Assembly (NCBI GenBank): GCA_009746045.1
Contig: RPFO01000027.1
Span: forward strand, 4,010,000-4,056,566
DNA length: 46,567 nucleotides
Direction of reading: 5' to 3'
From: Mesostigma viride
Taxonomy: Eukaryota; Streptophyta; Mesostigmatophyceae; Mesostigmatales; Mesostigmataceae
Shown: positions 36,445 to 45,244 of the stretch, in pieces
Position numbering within the stretch: position 1 is the first letter of the stretch
Layout of the letters: each line of letters begins with the position of its first letter
Position numbers and translations under genes: made by a program
Notes under the pieces: generated by a model
Told to the model about the DNA's origin: nothing
Seen by the model: the letters and a program-made list of their open reading frames with translations, nothing else
The model's database searches: none

Positions 36445-37551
36445 ATGTTAGGGAGGTTGAACAACCGCGTGGCGTCGGGCGTTAAAAAAGAGGCGGAAGA
36501 AAATAAAGAAAAATTAGCAACAGACGCTAAAGAGGCTGCCGAAAAGGTGAGAATGGCTGAAGAAGAAGCCGCGGCCGAAGAAAAGAGACAAATCGAAAGG
36601 GAGAGATTACGCGAATTGCAACGAATAGCGAGAGCTAACATGGTCAAGCGAATTCGGGCAGCTAAAGTGGCTGCGGAACAGGCAGCTAAAGTGGCTGCAG
36701 AACAGGCAGCTAAAGTGGCTGCGGAACAGGCAGCTAAAGTGGCTGCGGAACAGGCAGCTAAAGTGGCTGAGGAACAGGCAGCTAAAGCGGCTGCGGAAAA
36801 GGCAGCTAAAGCGGCTGCGGAACAGGCACAGAAAGCCGCCGAAGAAAAGGCACGAAAATGGGAAGAAGAGCGACAAAAGTATGCAGCTAGTTTTGATCAG
36901 CGGCAAAAAAAACGAGAAGCTGCAGGGTCTCGGCAACGTCCTCAAACAGCGGGACCGTCTCATAACAGAGGTTCTCAACCGCAAGGACGGGATGAGAGAG
37001 AACGACAAGACGAAGAGGCAAAAGGATCATTTGCAAGGAAATGGGATCGTGCTCAAAGAGCAAAAGCCCGGATGGAAAACGAACGAGCGTCTGAGCAACG
37101 TCCTTATACAGCTGTACCGTCGAATATGCAAGAAGCTCAACCGCAAGTACCTAATATGCCCGATCCGGAGTCTACTGAAGACTTTCTAAGGTTTCTTTAT
37201 CGAGAACCACGACAAAAAGCACCGATCGTGGAGAATCTCTTCAAGACAGCGGGACTAACGCAAGTAGAGGTTGATTCGGCAGCTCCGGGCTTACTAAATG
37301 TTGCAAATAACATTCTCGACCCTCGAACTATTTTCGGTCTACAAAACAAATGGAAACCGGTATCAAAGATAGCAGGCAAAGCTCGAATACACCCAGACAA
37401 ATGGCACCTCGAGAACAAAAACTATCCTGGGGTCTTTAATACAAAGATGAACACATTCGTGGGTAATCTGTTTAAAGAAATAAAAAAACATTATCCGATG
37501 CAGAAAAGGAAGACAAAAATGAAAACCATAGAAAAAGGTCGCAGAAAGTAA
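36445..37551 (+). CDS. Alanine-rich repeat protein with J-like C-terminus (body of protein 6)
   Basis: 368 residues from this ATG, but the frame is open and protein-like from 36241 (TPTQSEEEKYTAFLNQRIQD), directly after the C10 tract. Residues 65-145 hold about eight AAKVAAEQ-type repeats (24 bp units at about 36660-36860), a coiled-coil or long single helix. A polar Arg/Gln linker follows. The last ~60 residues include ARIHPDKWH and a helix with NTKMNTFVGNLFKEI, resembling a J-domain HPD region that would engage Hsp70. The whole gene, 36005-37551, would encode about 515 residues. Confidence 0.75.
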   Translation: MLGRLNNRVASGVKKEAEENKEKLATDAKEAAEKVRMAEEEAAAEEKRQIERERLRELQRIARANMVKRIRAAKVAAEQAAKVAAEQAAKVAAEQAAKVAAEQAAKVAEEQAAKAAAEKAAKAAAEQAQKAAEEKARKWEEERQKYAASFDQRQKKREAAGSRQRPQTAGPSHNRGSQPQGRDERERQDEEAKGSFARKWDRAQRAKARMENERASEQRPYTAVPSNMQEAQPQVPNMPDPESTEDFLRFLYREPRQKAPIVENLFKTAGLTQVEVDSAAPGLLNVANNILDPRTIFGLQNKWKPVSKIAGKARIHPDKWHLENKNYPGVFNTKMNTFVGNLFKEIKKHYPMQKRKTKMKTIEKGRRK

Positions 37552-37627
37552 TGGGCAATGTGTGGTAGAAACACGTCCGCGGGATTTGTAAGCATTACCC
37601 AGTCTTTGATATTCGTACTTAAAAAGC

Positions 37628-37679
37628 GAGGTCGGAACAAAACTGTACCCACCTCATCGAGCCGTTGTCGGGATTCGGA
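37628..37679 (+). repeat. Orphan copy of the KilA-N gene's internal repeat
   Basis: GGTCGGAACAAAACTGTACC and the following CACCTCATCGAGCCGTTGTC match 38356-38395 nearly exactly. Here it is not in a gene. It may be a remnant of a deleted paralog. Confidence 0.8.
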
Positions 37680-37940
37680 TAGATGTCGGACACACACCCT
37701 GCAAAAAAACCAGTTGTCATAAACAATTGGATATTGTCATTGCCGCAAATGACAAGTATCCGCTTGTATGCAGCATTTTGACATCGTTCATGTATCAGTA
37801 GCTCTCTATATTATCATCACATCCGTACGGCCAGTCTCGTGACGTCAGCGCATTCGGGCGACGAGTCTTTTTTTCTTCTAGATGTCTTGTGACTCCCGAT
37901 CTTCCTCTCGTGGCTAACACGCTAACATCAGGGGTAGACG

Positions 37941-37966
37941 CATAGAACACACATCTGTGTTCTATG
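37941..37966. repeat. Perfect 11 bp hairpin
   Basis: CATAGAACACA - CATC - TGTGTTCTATG, 47 bp before the KilA-N start codon. It may be an operator or terminator; no further evidence. Confidence 0.7.
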
Positions 37967-38012
37967 ACGACGGGTGTTTTTGAGGCGTAAAAAAATCGCA
38001 TTTCCACAGGTC

Positions 38013-39185
38013 ATGGCGACCCCGAATCGGTTCTCCCATCCCCTTTTCAGTCTTGTACGAGAGACAGAGAAGACGTGGATTTTTACCATGAAGCCTTCGA
38101 TTACTTTTAAAGTGGATGCGGAGAAAGAAATCAGGGTCCGAAAAAGCGACAAAAAAATTCAGGGGCTCGACTTCACGCTGGCGGCTTCCAACGGAAAGAA
38201 ACTTTTTAAAAGTTGGTATCGGCTTGACTGTGCAAAGGCGTGCATCGCATCACTCGGACGCTGCTCGAAATCGAAGTCCAAGTCGTCGATCCCCGACACG
38301 GGGTCGGAACAAAAGTGTACCCACCTCAATGAGCAAATGTCAGGCTCCGAAGAGGGGTCGGAACAAAACTGTACCCACCTCATCGAGCCGTTGTCGGGAA
38401 TCGGAGAGAGGTCGGAACACAGTACCCACTGTTCCATCGTAGAGGATGTCAAGTCCGGCCCGAACGAAGATCGAGGCATCTGGATCCACCCTGAGCTAGT
38501 CGTCCCTTTGGCTATGTGGATCAGCCCGGAATTTTTCGCGATGGCGTCCAGCTGGGTCCATCGTCTGATTTCTGGCGACATAACGATGATCGAGGTCGTC
38601 CGCGACGCGCACGACGCGGCAAATGGCACGACTACGACGGTTCTGTTGAACACGGAACTCCACAATGGCCGCAAGAAACCGGACTACGTCGAACCCGTGC
38701 GCGCGGCGCCCCCTTCGATGCGCGTTGCTTCTAAGGACCTGCAGCACAAGCTTGCGGACTTGGTTTCGACCACTGTGCCAAAAGAACGCGTGAGACAGAC
38801 GTTGGTTACGGTCGCGGACCGCGGATGCAAAGCTTCGACGGGGGTTGACACGGCGGCGCTGAAGGAGCTCAACAACGCGTACAAAGGGAGCGCAAGAGAC
38901 CTGATGGACGAGGAGCAGCTCGCGGTCGACGAGTTTTTCAAGCGTCAGGTGATTTTGCGCGCCAAGAGACAGGGAAGGGAGGCCGACTTCACGGAGATCG
39001 CGGTGGAAGTCCAGTTGCAGCTGGCACCTTTCACTGTGCAGGCAACCGGCGCGACGCCATTCGAGGTTGTGAAGAAAAACAAGGAGGAGATGAAAACGGA
39101 TCTTGTTCTTACCCGTCCGCTGAACCTCGAGAGGTTCAATTTTTCGGGAAGGAAAAAGATCAAGAGCGCCGAAGCGCTTTCTTGA
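38013..39185 (+). CDS. KilA-N domain protein with an inserted repeat
   Basis: About 390 residues from the ATG at 38013; the frame upstream starts only with GTG. GIWIHPELVVPLAMWISPEF and the following helix (about 158-185) are the hallmark C-terminal half of KilA-N, a DNA-binding fold common in giant viruses and phages. The N-terminal half is at about 30-85 (FKSWYRLDCAKACIASL). Between the halves lies a 54 bp tandem repeat encoding SEQ-CTHL units, absent from typical KilA-N proteins. The C-terminal ~200 residues are unassigned and charged. Probable DNA-binding regulator. Confidence 0.85.
   Translation: MATPNRFSHPLFSLVRETEKTWIFTMKPSITFKVDAEKEIRVRKSDKKIQGLDFTLAASNGKKLFKSWYRLDCAKACIASLGRCSKSKSKSSIPDTGSEQKCTHLNEQMSGSEEGSEQNCTHLIEPLSGIGERSEHSTHCSIVEDVKSGPNEDRGIWIHPELVVPLAMWISPEFFAMASSWVHRLISGDITMIEVVRDAHDAANGTTTTVLLNTELHNGRKKPDYVEPVRAAPPSMRVASKDLQHKLADLVSTTVPKERVRQTLVTVADRGCKASTGVDTAALKELNNAYKGSARDLMDEEQLAVDEFFKRQVILRAKRQGREADFTEIAVEVQLQLAPFTVQATGATPFEVVKKNKEEMKTDLVLTRPLNLERFNFSGRKKIKSAEALS
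38293..38439 (+). repeat. 54 bp tandem repeat inside the KilA-N gene
   Basis: About 2.7 in-frame copies, units aligned at 38301, 38355 and 38409. Each encodes 18 residues with the core GSEQ-x-CTHL. The last copy is diverged. Confidence 0.85.
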
Positions 39186-39295
39186 ATTGTTTTAATAATC
39201 GTATGCAGAGGTAGATGCAATCCTCGCGAAATCAATATAAAAATAAATGATGGTTAAAAGGCATTAAACTGTTATGATGAAAAGTGCAATTGTGA

Positions 39296-39997
39296 TCATT
39301 TCTTTTTGGAGTGACAGCGGCACACAGTCTTGCCCTTGACAGGCTTGTTCTCGCATCTCTTTTTGGCGAGCGTCTTCGCCTTGCATCGCCGTACTCGAGT
39401 GGACTCGGCGGGTTGGTTGTGGTTGGACTCGGCGGGTTGGTTGTGGGGTCCGGCTTGATTGTTCTCTTTCTCTAGGAGCAGTTTCAAAACTTCATCACCT
39501 GTTTTGTTTGGATATTTATGCAACGCCGTTTGCAATTTTGTGATTTCTCGGCCTATCGGCTTTTGTTCTTCTATAAGTTTGTCCATTTCCTTCTCTAACT
39601 CTTGTTTTCTAGCTTTTCTCTCTTCAGGCGTCAATCTCCAGTTTCTGTTGATTGTGTCGGCTTCATATCGCTTTTTATGGTACTCCATATCTGCTTTTAA
39701 TTTATTCGGTAGAAGTTCGTCGATCCTTGCTTTTTTTCGATCATATATTCCCGCAAGTGCATATGGAAGTGTCGACCTTCCAATAATTAATCCTGTATTA
39801 CGCGCGATTTCCGCACGTGCGTTTTCAGGCAAATCGTTTATCGTTAGTCTTGTCGGTTCCGGCGATTGGTTCTGCTCACGTCTATGAGGCGCGGTCGTCG
39901 GACGTGACGTCGTTTGTCTCTGCTGACGTTCCATCAGTCGTATCTCACGCGCAGTCGTCGGACGTTTCATCTCTTGATAATTTCGTTTAGGGGGCAT
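39296..39997 (-). CDS. Cys/His-module protein 7, module at the C-terminus
   Basis: 233 residues. Polar, basic N-terminus; TINDLPENARAEIARNTG (about 52-70) is faintly F-box-like; then a long charged coiled coil (about 85-170). HNQPAES is repeated twice (a 24 bp nucleotide repeat at 39400-39450). The Cys/His module (C-x9-C-x10-C-x2-H) occupies the last ~25 residues, whereas the other members have it at the N-terminus. The inverted arrangement supports the module being an independent unit. Confidence 0.75.
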   Translation of the reverse strand: MPPKRNYQEMKRPTTAREIRLMERQQRQTTSRPTTAPHRREQNQSPEPTRLTINDLPENARAEIARNTGLIIGRSTLPYALAGIYDRKKARIDELLPNKLKADMEYHKKRYEADTINRNWRLTPEERKARKQELEKEMDKLIEEQKPIGREITKLQTALHKYPNKTGDEVLKLLLEKENNQAGPHNQPAESNHNQPAESTRVRRCKAKTLAKKRCENKPVKGKTVCRCHSKKK

Positions 39998-40144
39998 GAA
40001 AACTCACATGATTAAGCAAAGACAAAATAAAGTTTTATTATTAAATCGTTAATAGGTGTTACAGCGTCTTAAACTCAAGAGAGTCTCGGCATTTAAGCCG
40101 TTAATTCAAGACAGTCTCGGCTTTCAAGCCTTTCATCGCGGATT

Positions 40145-40486
40145 TCAGCGCATCGCCTTACGCATGCACTCAATGAGTCGGTTTGCCTCCTTCGCTTTTG
40201 CTCGAAGGTTTTCTCGCTCCTCCACGAGCTTCTTTTTCTTGAGCTGTTTTTCCTCATCCGTCATTCTCGTGTTCACGTGTAAGAGGTAATTGAGTTCGCG
40301 TCGAATCGCGATGTAGCGGAAGTCGTCTTTGATCTTCCTTTCGACAGCGTCTTGAAGCATTTTCCATAGGTTGTCGAATGCTTCAGGCGTCGTTAATTTG
40401 TTGAAGGCCCCGTCTTCCGAAGGCGTTTCGAACGCCTCTTGGATGGATTTGCGTTTTAAAGAGGAAGACGATGAAACTTTTGGCAT
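40145..40486 (-). CDS. Small coiled-coil protein, unknown
   Basis: 113 residues from the ATG at 40486; the extension to 40669 is antisense-type sequence and overlaps the membrane gene at 40489. Serine-rich start, then helical and strongly charged (DEEKQLKKKKLVEERENLRA). No family recognised. It starts 2 bp after the stop of the upstream gene, so the two may be co-transcribed. Confidence 0.6.
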   Translation of the reverse strand: MPKVSSSSSLKRKSIQEAFETPSEDGAFNKLTTPEAFDNLWKMLQDAVERKIKDDFRYIAIRRELNYLLHVNTRMTDEEKQLKKKKLVEERENLRAKAKEANRLIECMRKAMR

Positions 40487-40488
40487 CT

Positions 40489-40725
40489 TCACGCGACGAA
40501 AAGAGACTGCAACTTCTTTAGGAATGGCGTGTGTTGGTCGAGAACGAAATGCAAGAATTGCCCCAAGGCGACCAAGCACACGAACGAGAGAGCGAGGATT
40601 GGGACTCGAAATCGTCTCCCATCGGCTAAATAGGCGATGACGACCGAAGCTAGCAACGTCGCTGCCCAATCAAAAGCGGCGGATCCCGCGATCCGATAAG
40701 AACGCAATCTTTCTATCAAAGACAT
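40489..40725 (-). CDS. Small membrane protein with two transmembrane segments
   Basis: 78 residues. RIAGSAAFDWAATLLASVVI begins the first membrane segment (about 12-33). A basic loop (DGRRFRVP) and a second segment (about 42-62, ending GQFLHFVL) follow. The pattern IAG-xxx-D-xxx-T plus a distal LHF resembles a short membrane protein that I recall as widespread in giant viruses, but I cannot name it with certainty. Followed closely by the 40145 gene. Confidence 0.65.
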   Translation of the reverse strand: MSLIERLRSYRIAGSAAFDWAATLLASVVIAYLADGRRFRVPILALSFVCLVALGQFLHFVLDQHTPFLKKLQSLFVA

Positions 40726-40810
40726 TACTGTTAAGAATCAATTTCGAGATTCTTCCAAAATAGGGTGTACGGAACGGCTGCGGAAACAAGCGAACCAGAG
40801 AATCGCGATC

Positions 40811-41209
40811 TTACTGAGGAGGATCGGTTTCGTTTTTATCCGTATCCCTTGGTTCGTCGAGGAGACGCGAGAGGACGATGGCGTATGCGGATGCGACATT
40901 GAGACGAAGGTAACTGACTATCAGAAACGCGAGAAGGCCTTTGAAGAAGCCTAGTCGATAAAATCCGGGGAAAAAAATCACCGCGCTGAGTGCCATTGAC
41001 GCAAAAACGGGGATTTGGGCTTGCAGAATTTCGGTTACATCTTTTTCCTGGTCGTCCGATGCGATCGCTCGAATCCAGAAATTTGTAAAAACAGCAAAGA
41101 TAAGTGGAAATACGAAAATATCAGCGATCTTCAAGGCAGAGCCGAAACACGCGGATAAGATTGTAACGTCCGGCTTATCCTTGACGGTTTTGGGCTCGAC
41201 TTTGCTCAT
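40811..41209 (-). CDS. Membrane protein, about three transmembrane segments
   Basis: 132 residues from the ATG at 41209. The longer frame to 41563 is antisense to the 41274 gene and is rejected. Hydrophobic segments at about 28-48, 66-84 and 90-112; charged N-terminus and an acidic tail. No family recognised. Divergent from the 41274 gene across a 64 bp gap. Confidence 0.6.
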   Translation of the reverse strand: MSKVEPKTVKDKPDVTILSACFGSALKIADIFVFPLIFAVFTNFWIRAIASDDQEKDVTEILQAQIPVFASMALSAVIFFPGFYRLGFFKGLLAFLIVSYLRLNVASAYAIVLSRLLDEPRDTDKNETDPPQ

Positions 41210-41216
41210 GAGATTA

Positions 41217-41226
41217 GTATAAAAGA
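41217..41226 (+). promoter_or_regulatory. TATA promoter of the 41274 gene
   Basis: GTATAAAAGA, 48-57 bp before the ATG, in the gap between divergent genes. Confidence 0.5.
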
Positions 41227-41273
41227 GAAGCAGAAAACAAGAATAAGCGAAACACCTCACAACTTGCACGAAA

Positions 41274-41969
41274 ATGAGGGTCACGAACGAAATCGCCCAA
41301 TTTCTCGACTCTTTGACGCTCGTCATGGACGGGGCTCTCATCAACAGCGAGTTCCCGGAGCGAGTCGCGGACATGTTTAAACGGCACAACATCTCCACGC
41401 CTTCGGTCCATATCTCGGACGCTTTCATCGAAAAAATATCGAAAACGTTCCTTTCGGGACTCTTGATACCCGAGTTTATGAACAGAGCGGTTGTGGACGC
41501 CGTGTTGTCCGCGCCGATCGCTCCTCCCTTTTCTGGCGTGGCGGGCATTTCGATTGCGCCCATTCAATGGGATCAACTACTCACCGCGGTTTGCAGTAGT
41601 TTGGGTCGTCCAAAAATCCTGAGCGCGCACGGATATGTCCGTTCGGACGAACTCGAACAGCTCGGTCGACGAATCATCACTTGCTGCATCACGCCGAGCA
41701 CGCTCAACTCTGCCAAGCTTCGAGTTTCTCTCGCTACGTGCTTGTCCGAGTTCGGCGTCGACCAAATCGTGGTTTGCTGTCTCCTTCAGCTCTCTTCACT
41801 CAGCCAGGCGGGCACGACTCTTCGGTCTCTGCACGAAGAAATCGTGGAAGAAATCATGGTAGCCGCGAGAGCGGCTTATATGGAACTGTCAAACCCTGCT
41901 CCTGTGGACACGATGGTCACAAAAGCGATCAACGACTTTGTTCTGACCGCCGACGAGTATTTGGTTTGA
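41274..41969 (+). CDS. Virus-like protein of unknown function
   Basis: 231 residues, well-formed and globular-looking with mixed hydrophobic and polar residues (EIAQFLDSLTLVMDGALI, IVEEIMVAARAAYM). No membrane segment, signal peptide or motif that I recognise. The start is fixed by the TATA spacing. The ~220 bp after its stop has no supported gene. Confidence 0.7.
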   Translation: MRVTNEIAQFLDSLTLVMDGALINSEFPERVADMFKRHNISTPSVHISDAFIEKISKTFLSGLLIPEFMNRAVVDAVLSAPIAPPFSGVAGISIAPIQWDQLLTAVCSSLGRPKILSAHGYVRSDELEQLGRRIITCCITPSTLNSAKLRVSLATCLSEFGVDQIVVCCLLQLSSLSQAGTTLRSLHEEIVEEIMVAARAAYMELSNPAPVDTMVTKAINDFVLTADEYLV

Positions 41970-42189
41970 TCATCAGTCCCTGCCATTGGCACCGTATTTG
42001 GGAACAAACACGGCGGATTCGAAACTTCGATCGCGATTCAAAAAACCTTTCAGTAGCGTGTTGAGATCTCGTCTTGACCGTGCTCTATGGGAGGTTTTCT
42101 TGCCTCGTGGCATTCACGAGTGTGTTGTAACTTTAGGATGGAAATTTTTCTCCGAGTTCCTTCGCTTGCAGATGTCGAACATGTGCCCA

Positions 42190-43371
42190 TTAATTCGGTA
42201 CCTCTTGAAAGGGGTCGTTGGCGCCCTCTTGGTAGTCGTGGGAACGGAACAGGACATCTGATCTGTAATGTATATTAACATTTAATGAAAAACTGCTATC
42301 TACGTTTCCTTTTGGCTTCAGGCGAGTGTTTTTTCTTCTCTTCGGGTTTCTCTTCCTCGGATGCCCCTTTCTTTTTCTTTTCATCAGCGTCCCCTTCCCA
42401 GTCAACAAGGTTGTACGCAAGTGTCCCCCGCCAGCCAAGATAGCCGAAATACCAAGCAATGGGGCGGCGGCTACCATTGATACTGCGGACCCCACACCAG
42501 TGAATCCTACCATGGCAGCCTTTTCAGGGTTTTCTATGGTCCAGTTGATAAGTCTTGCTAGTGTGCGTTTCTTTGGGCTTTTTATGCCGTGATCAATACC
42601 CAATACCTTTAAATATCTCACCCGATCGGCCCCTGATAACTTAAAGAATCCAATTGGCATGATCCATGTTTGGATAAAATTCCACAATTCACTTCCACCC
42701 TCACTATTAAAAAAATATTTCTCGACCTTTTTAAAAACTGACCAATCTTCTAAAGTTTTTTGAACAGCGCCTGATTCGTCTAGCTGCGTTGCAACGATCA
42801 GCGCAGCCATAACCGAGCTTAGCGCGCTGCCGGCGATAAAAGCACCTTTAGCAATTGTACCCCACGGAATCTTTTTGAAGGCTTCGTAGATAGACCTTGC
42901 GACCTGCTTCACGTAATCCATGGGACGCTTCGTGAAGAGAACCATCGCGCAAAGTTGATCGTGATTCAGGCGTCGGAGCTCTTTAATATCGACATCGTGA
43001 AGTGCATGGATGGTTTTGATAAGTTGTACGCGTGTCTTCGACTTCTTGATCTCAGTTCCGCAGTATAAAAGGGCCAGGCGCGTGATGAATTCGCGATTGA
43101 CGGCGGCACAGAGTTCGGTTTTCGACATTTTTTTAATTTCCGTGGTTTCGACGGTCGGGTCGATCAGTGCAGCGAGTTCTTCTGCATCTTTTCGTGTAAG
43201 GTGCTTGGCCAGACCAGGGCAGTGCATCAACTCGTCGTGGTCAGTTTCCGCCTCGTTTTGAACGGCCGGCTCCTGCGAAACCTGGTTTCGATCCGCTTCT
43301 GTGGTCCGTCTTTGATACTCTTCCCAAGGTTCGATTTCTTCTTCTCTAGCTCTATGTTTTCGCCTCCCCAT
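42190..43371 (-). CDS. Helical membrane-associated protein, paralog of the 43379 gene
   Basis: 393 residues. The N-terminus has EIEPWEEYQRRTTEADRNQ, shared with the short protein at 32786. A helical region with MSKTELCAAVN and NHDQLCAMV (about 50-150) follows, like LC-type helical motifs of some giant-virus proteins. Hydrophobic stretches at about 175-200 and 300-325 are probable membrane segments. The tail is very basic (KRKRKGHPRKRNPKRRK). The region of about 47-175 aligns with about 225-355 of the 43379 product (for example KKIPWGTIAKG against KSLPWKTIGVY). It lacks the Cys/His module. Starts 7 bp after the upstream stop. Confidence 0.75.
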   Translation of the reverse strand: MGRRKHRAREEEIEPWEEYQRRTTEADRNQVSQEPAVQNEAETDHDELMHCPGLAKHLTRKDAEELAALIDPTVETTEIKKMSKTELCAAVNREFITRLALLYCGTEIKKSKTRVQLIKTIHALHDVDIKELRRLNHDQLCAMVLFTKRPMDYVKQVARSIYEAFKKIPWGTIAKGAFIAGSALSSVMAALIVATQLDESGAVQKTLEDWSVFKKVEKYFFNSEGGSELWNFIQTWIMPIGFFKLSGADRVRYLKVLGIDHGIKSPKKRTLARLINWTIENPEKAAMVGFTGVGSAVSMVAAAPLLGISAILAGGGHLRTTLLTGKGTLMKRKRKGHPRKRNPKRRKNTRLKPKGNVDSSFSLNVNIHYRSDVLFRSHDYQEGANDPFQEVPN

Positions 43372-43378
43372 TATGTAA

Positions 43379-45244
43379 CTACGGAGAATCTTTTTTATTT
43401 TTTAACTTCTCCATCCTTTGTTTAAACGCTCTACGTTCGAATTCTAGTTCTACGTTCTTGCGAATCTGAGGTCCGGCCTCGTACACTCCTCGAGCCGTGT
43501 CCGCGGTGGCGTCAACCGCTTGGCGAGCGAGATCGGAGGCGTACGTTTTCGCGATCTTAAAGTCTTTTACAAATTCGTCTTTTGCGATCTTTGCGCCGGC
43601 TTTAGCGACGCGTTTTCCCTTGTCGGCCGCAACAGCGGCGACTTTACGCCCTTTCTCTGCCGCGACCGCAGCTGCAACACGGGCCTTTTCCGCCGCGATG
43701 CTTGCGAGGTAATCGGTGGCTTCCTTTGTCTTGGCTCCGGCCGCAAAGGCATACTCTTTTCCAGAATCCGCGATAGGTTTCAATATAGCGGCCGCTGTTT
43801 GTACACCGGGCTTTTCACGCATCCTCTTTACCATTTCGCCACCACTTTGGACGTATGGCTTGGTCTTATCTCGCGCGCGATTAAACATTGCCTTGGTTAC
43901 AAGAGCGCTACCGAGCCCGATTGCCTGTCGTCCTATAAAGTTTGATGTCAGCACCTTGGCGCCTCGCCCGACCCAGGAACCGATTAGAGAACTCTCGCCT
44001 AACCAAGAAGCTGCCATCTTCACGAAGTCAGTTGGATCCAAGAAGGCGATTCCGAACCCCTTAATGCTGTGAGCGAACTGTCGAAACGCGTCAATTACCG
44101 TTTCGGTATACTTGCCATCAAGCGTGTTCAGGAAACGATCAATGTGGGACATTTCCCCCGTCACCGTAGATGTCAAAAGATTGGCAAGAAGCTTTCCGGC
44201 AACATACACACCGATCGTCTTCCAGGGCAACGACTTTAGTTTTTCAAATGCGTATTGGGTCCAAGACTGCGGGTTCTGCGTCGCTCCGACGAGGACACAC
44301 AAGTCCTTGTGCGTCAGTTCTCTCAATGTTTTCTTACTCTCGCCATATTTTGCATGTAGGTAAACAACGAGCTTTTCTTTGTCCGTCGAGTTGAAAATGG
44401 ATTGAGTACAAAGAGAAAACGCAAACTGGTCAACAAGTTCTTTCGTGATGAGAGAGCATATTTGTTCCCTTGACATCTGACGAACCTCCGCAGGATCGTT
44501 TCCCAAATAGATCGCCAGTTGTTCAGCTTCAGGCCTCTTTAGACCCTTGGTAAGGCCGATGCAATTCATCAGCTCGCCCGCTGATTCTTCTGGCAAGTGC
44601 TCGTACGACGGTTCGAGATCCGACGGACCCCCTTTGCTTAAATCTTCAAACGGAATTTCGACTGAAGCAGGTTGAGCTGCGGACGCAAACTCTTCTTTCA
44701 TAGAATCTTCGGAATTTCTCACACGGATCGAAAACTTTTTGTCCAAGTACTCATCAAAATTCTTTAAAGCATTTCTCACATCGGGAATAGAATTCTCGTT
44801 TTGTGATGCCCAACGAAGGCCCTCACTGTTTTGCGGTTGCGATTCAGATGGGTTATATTTCAAGTAAAGTTCATTGATCTCTTTCAACGGATCCGATTCT
44901 CCGTTTGTAACCGCAATTTCCTCATTGGTTGTCTGGTCTTTGGTTTCGAGCTTTCGAATCTCAGTCAAGATTTCGTGTATTTCACTGTTGTCATCTTCAT
45001 ACTCCTCGCCCCATCGTTTGGCGTAGTCGTCTGACACTTCGAGATCGCCCTCGTTTAAATAAGCGTGGAACTGTTTCAGTTTTTCGTATAACTGTTTCAG
45101 CTTTTCTGCCTTTTCGGATCTTGGGTGGTGAGTCCTGCCGTTCTTTCTCGGTTTTGGAGCGTGACGTCGACAACGGCCCCTCGAAACGGCCGCGAAACGA
45201 CACGATAACCCGGATTTCGTTTTGCCCGAACAGACGCGTCCCAT
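43379..45244 (-). CDS. Cys/His-module protein 8, large helical membrane-associated protein
   Basis: 621 residues. The N-terminal module has C5, C15, C25 and H28 (C-x9-C-x9-C-x2-H). A charged region with coiled coils extends to about 220, then the domain shared with the 42190 product (ELMNCIGLTKGL, MSREQICSLI, THKDLCVLV, KSLPWKTIG). A hydrophobic middle (about 350-450) and an alanine/lysine-rich helical part with repeated VAAVAADKGK-like units (about 510-560) follow. No enzyme motif. TTTATATAG abuts the ATG. Likely a structural or membrane-linked virion protein, by inference only. Confidence 0.8.
   Translation of the reverse strand: MGRVCSGKTKSGLSCRFAAVSRGRCRRHAPKPRKNGRTHHPRSEKAEKLKQLYEKLKQFHAYLNEGDLEVSDDYAKRWGEEYEDDNSEIHEILTEIRKLETKDQTTNEEIAVTNGESDPLKEINELYLKYNPSESQPQNSEGLRWASQNENSIPDVRNALKNFDEYLDKKFSIRVRNSEDSMKEEFASAAQPASVEIPFEDLSKGGPSDLEPSYEHLPEESAGELMNCIGLTKGLKRPEAEQLAIYLGNDPAEVRQMSREQICSLITKELVDQFAFSLCTQSIFNSTDKEKLVVYLHAKYGESKKTLRELTHKDLCVLVGATQNPQSWTQYAFEKLKSLPWKTIGVYVAGKLLANLLTSTVTGEMSHIDRFLNTLDGKYTETVIDAFRQFAHSIKGFGIAFLDPTDFVKMAASWLGESSLIGSWVGRGAKVLTSNFIGRQAIGLGSALVTKAMFNRARDKTKPYVQSGGEMVKRMREKPGVQTAAAILKPIADSGKEYAFAAGAKTKEATDYLASIAAEKARVAAAVAAEKGRKVAAVAADKGKRVAKAGAKIAKDEFVKDFKIAKTYASDLARQAVDATADTARGVYEAGPQIRKNVELEFERRAFKQRMEKLKNKKDSP

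Larger units (their letters stand above)
37552..38012. other. Intergenic region with a repeat remnant and a hairpin
   Basis: No gene. It contains an isolated copy (37628-37679) of a repeat that is coding in the next gene, a perfect hairpin (37941-37966) and AT-rich sequence. Confidence 0.6.

Noticed and set aside
40811-41563. N-terminal extension of the membrane protein to 41563
   Set aside because: The extra 118 codons are antisense to the 41274 gene; the ATG at 41209 lies in the divergent promoter gap.
42087-42278. 63-codon plus-strand ORF between the 41274 and 42190 genes
   Set aside because: Largely overlaps the 3' end of the 42190 gene on the other strand, with no promoter or motif; left unannotated.
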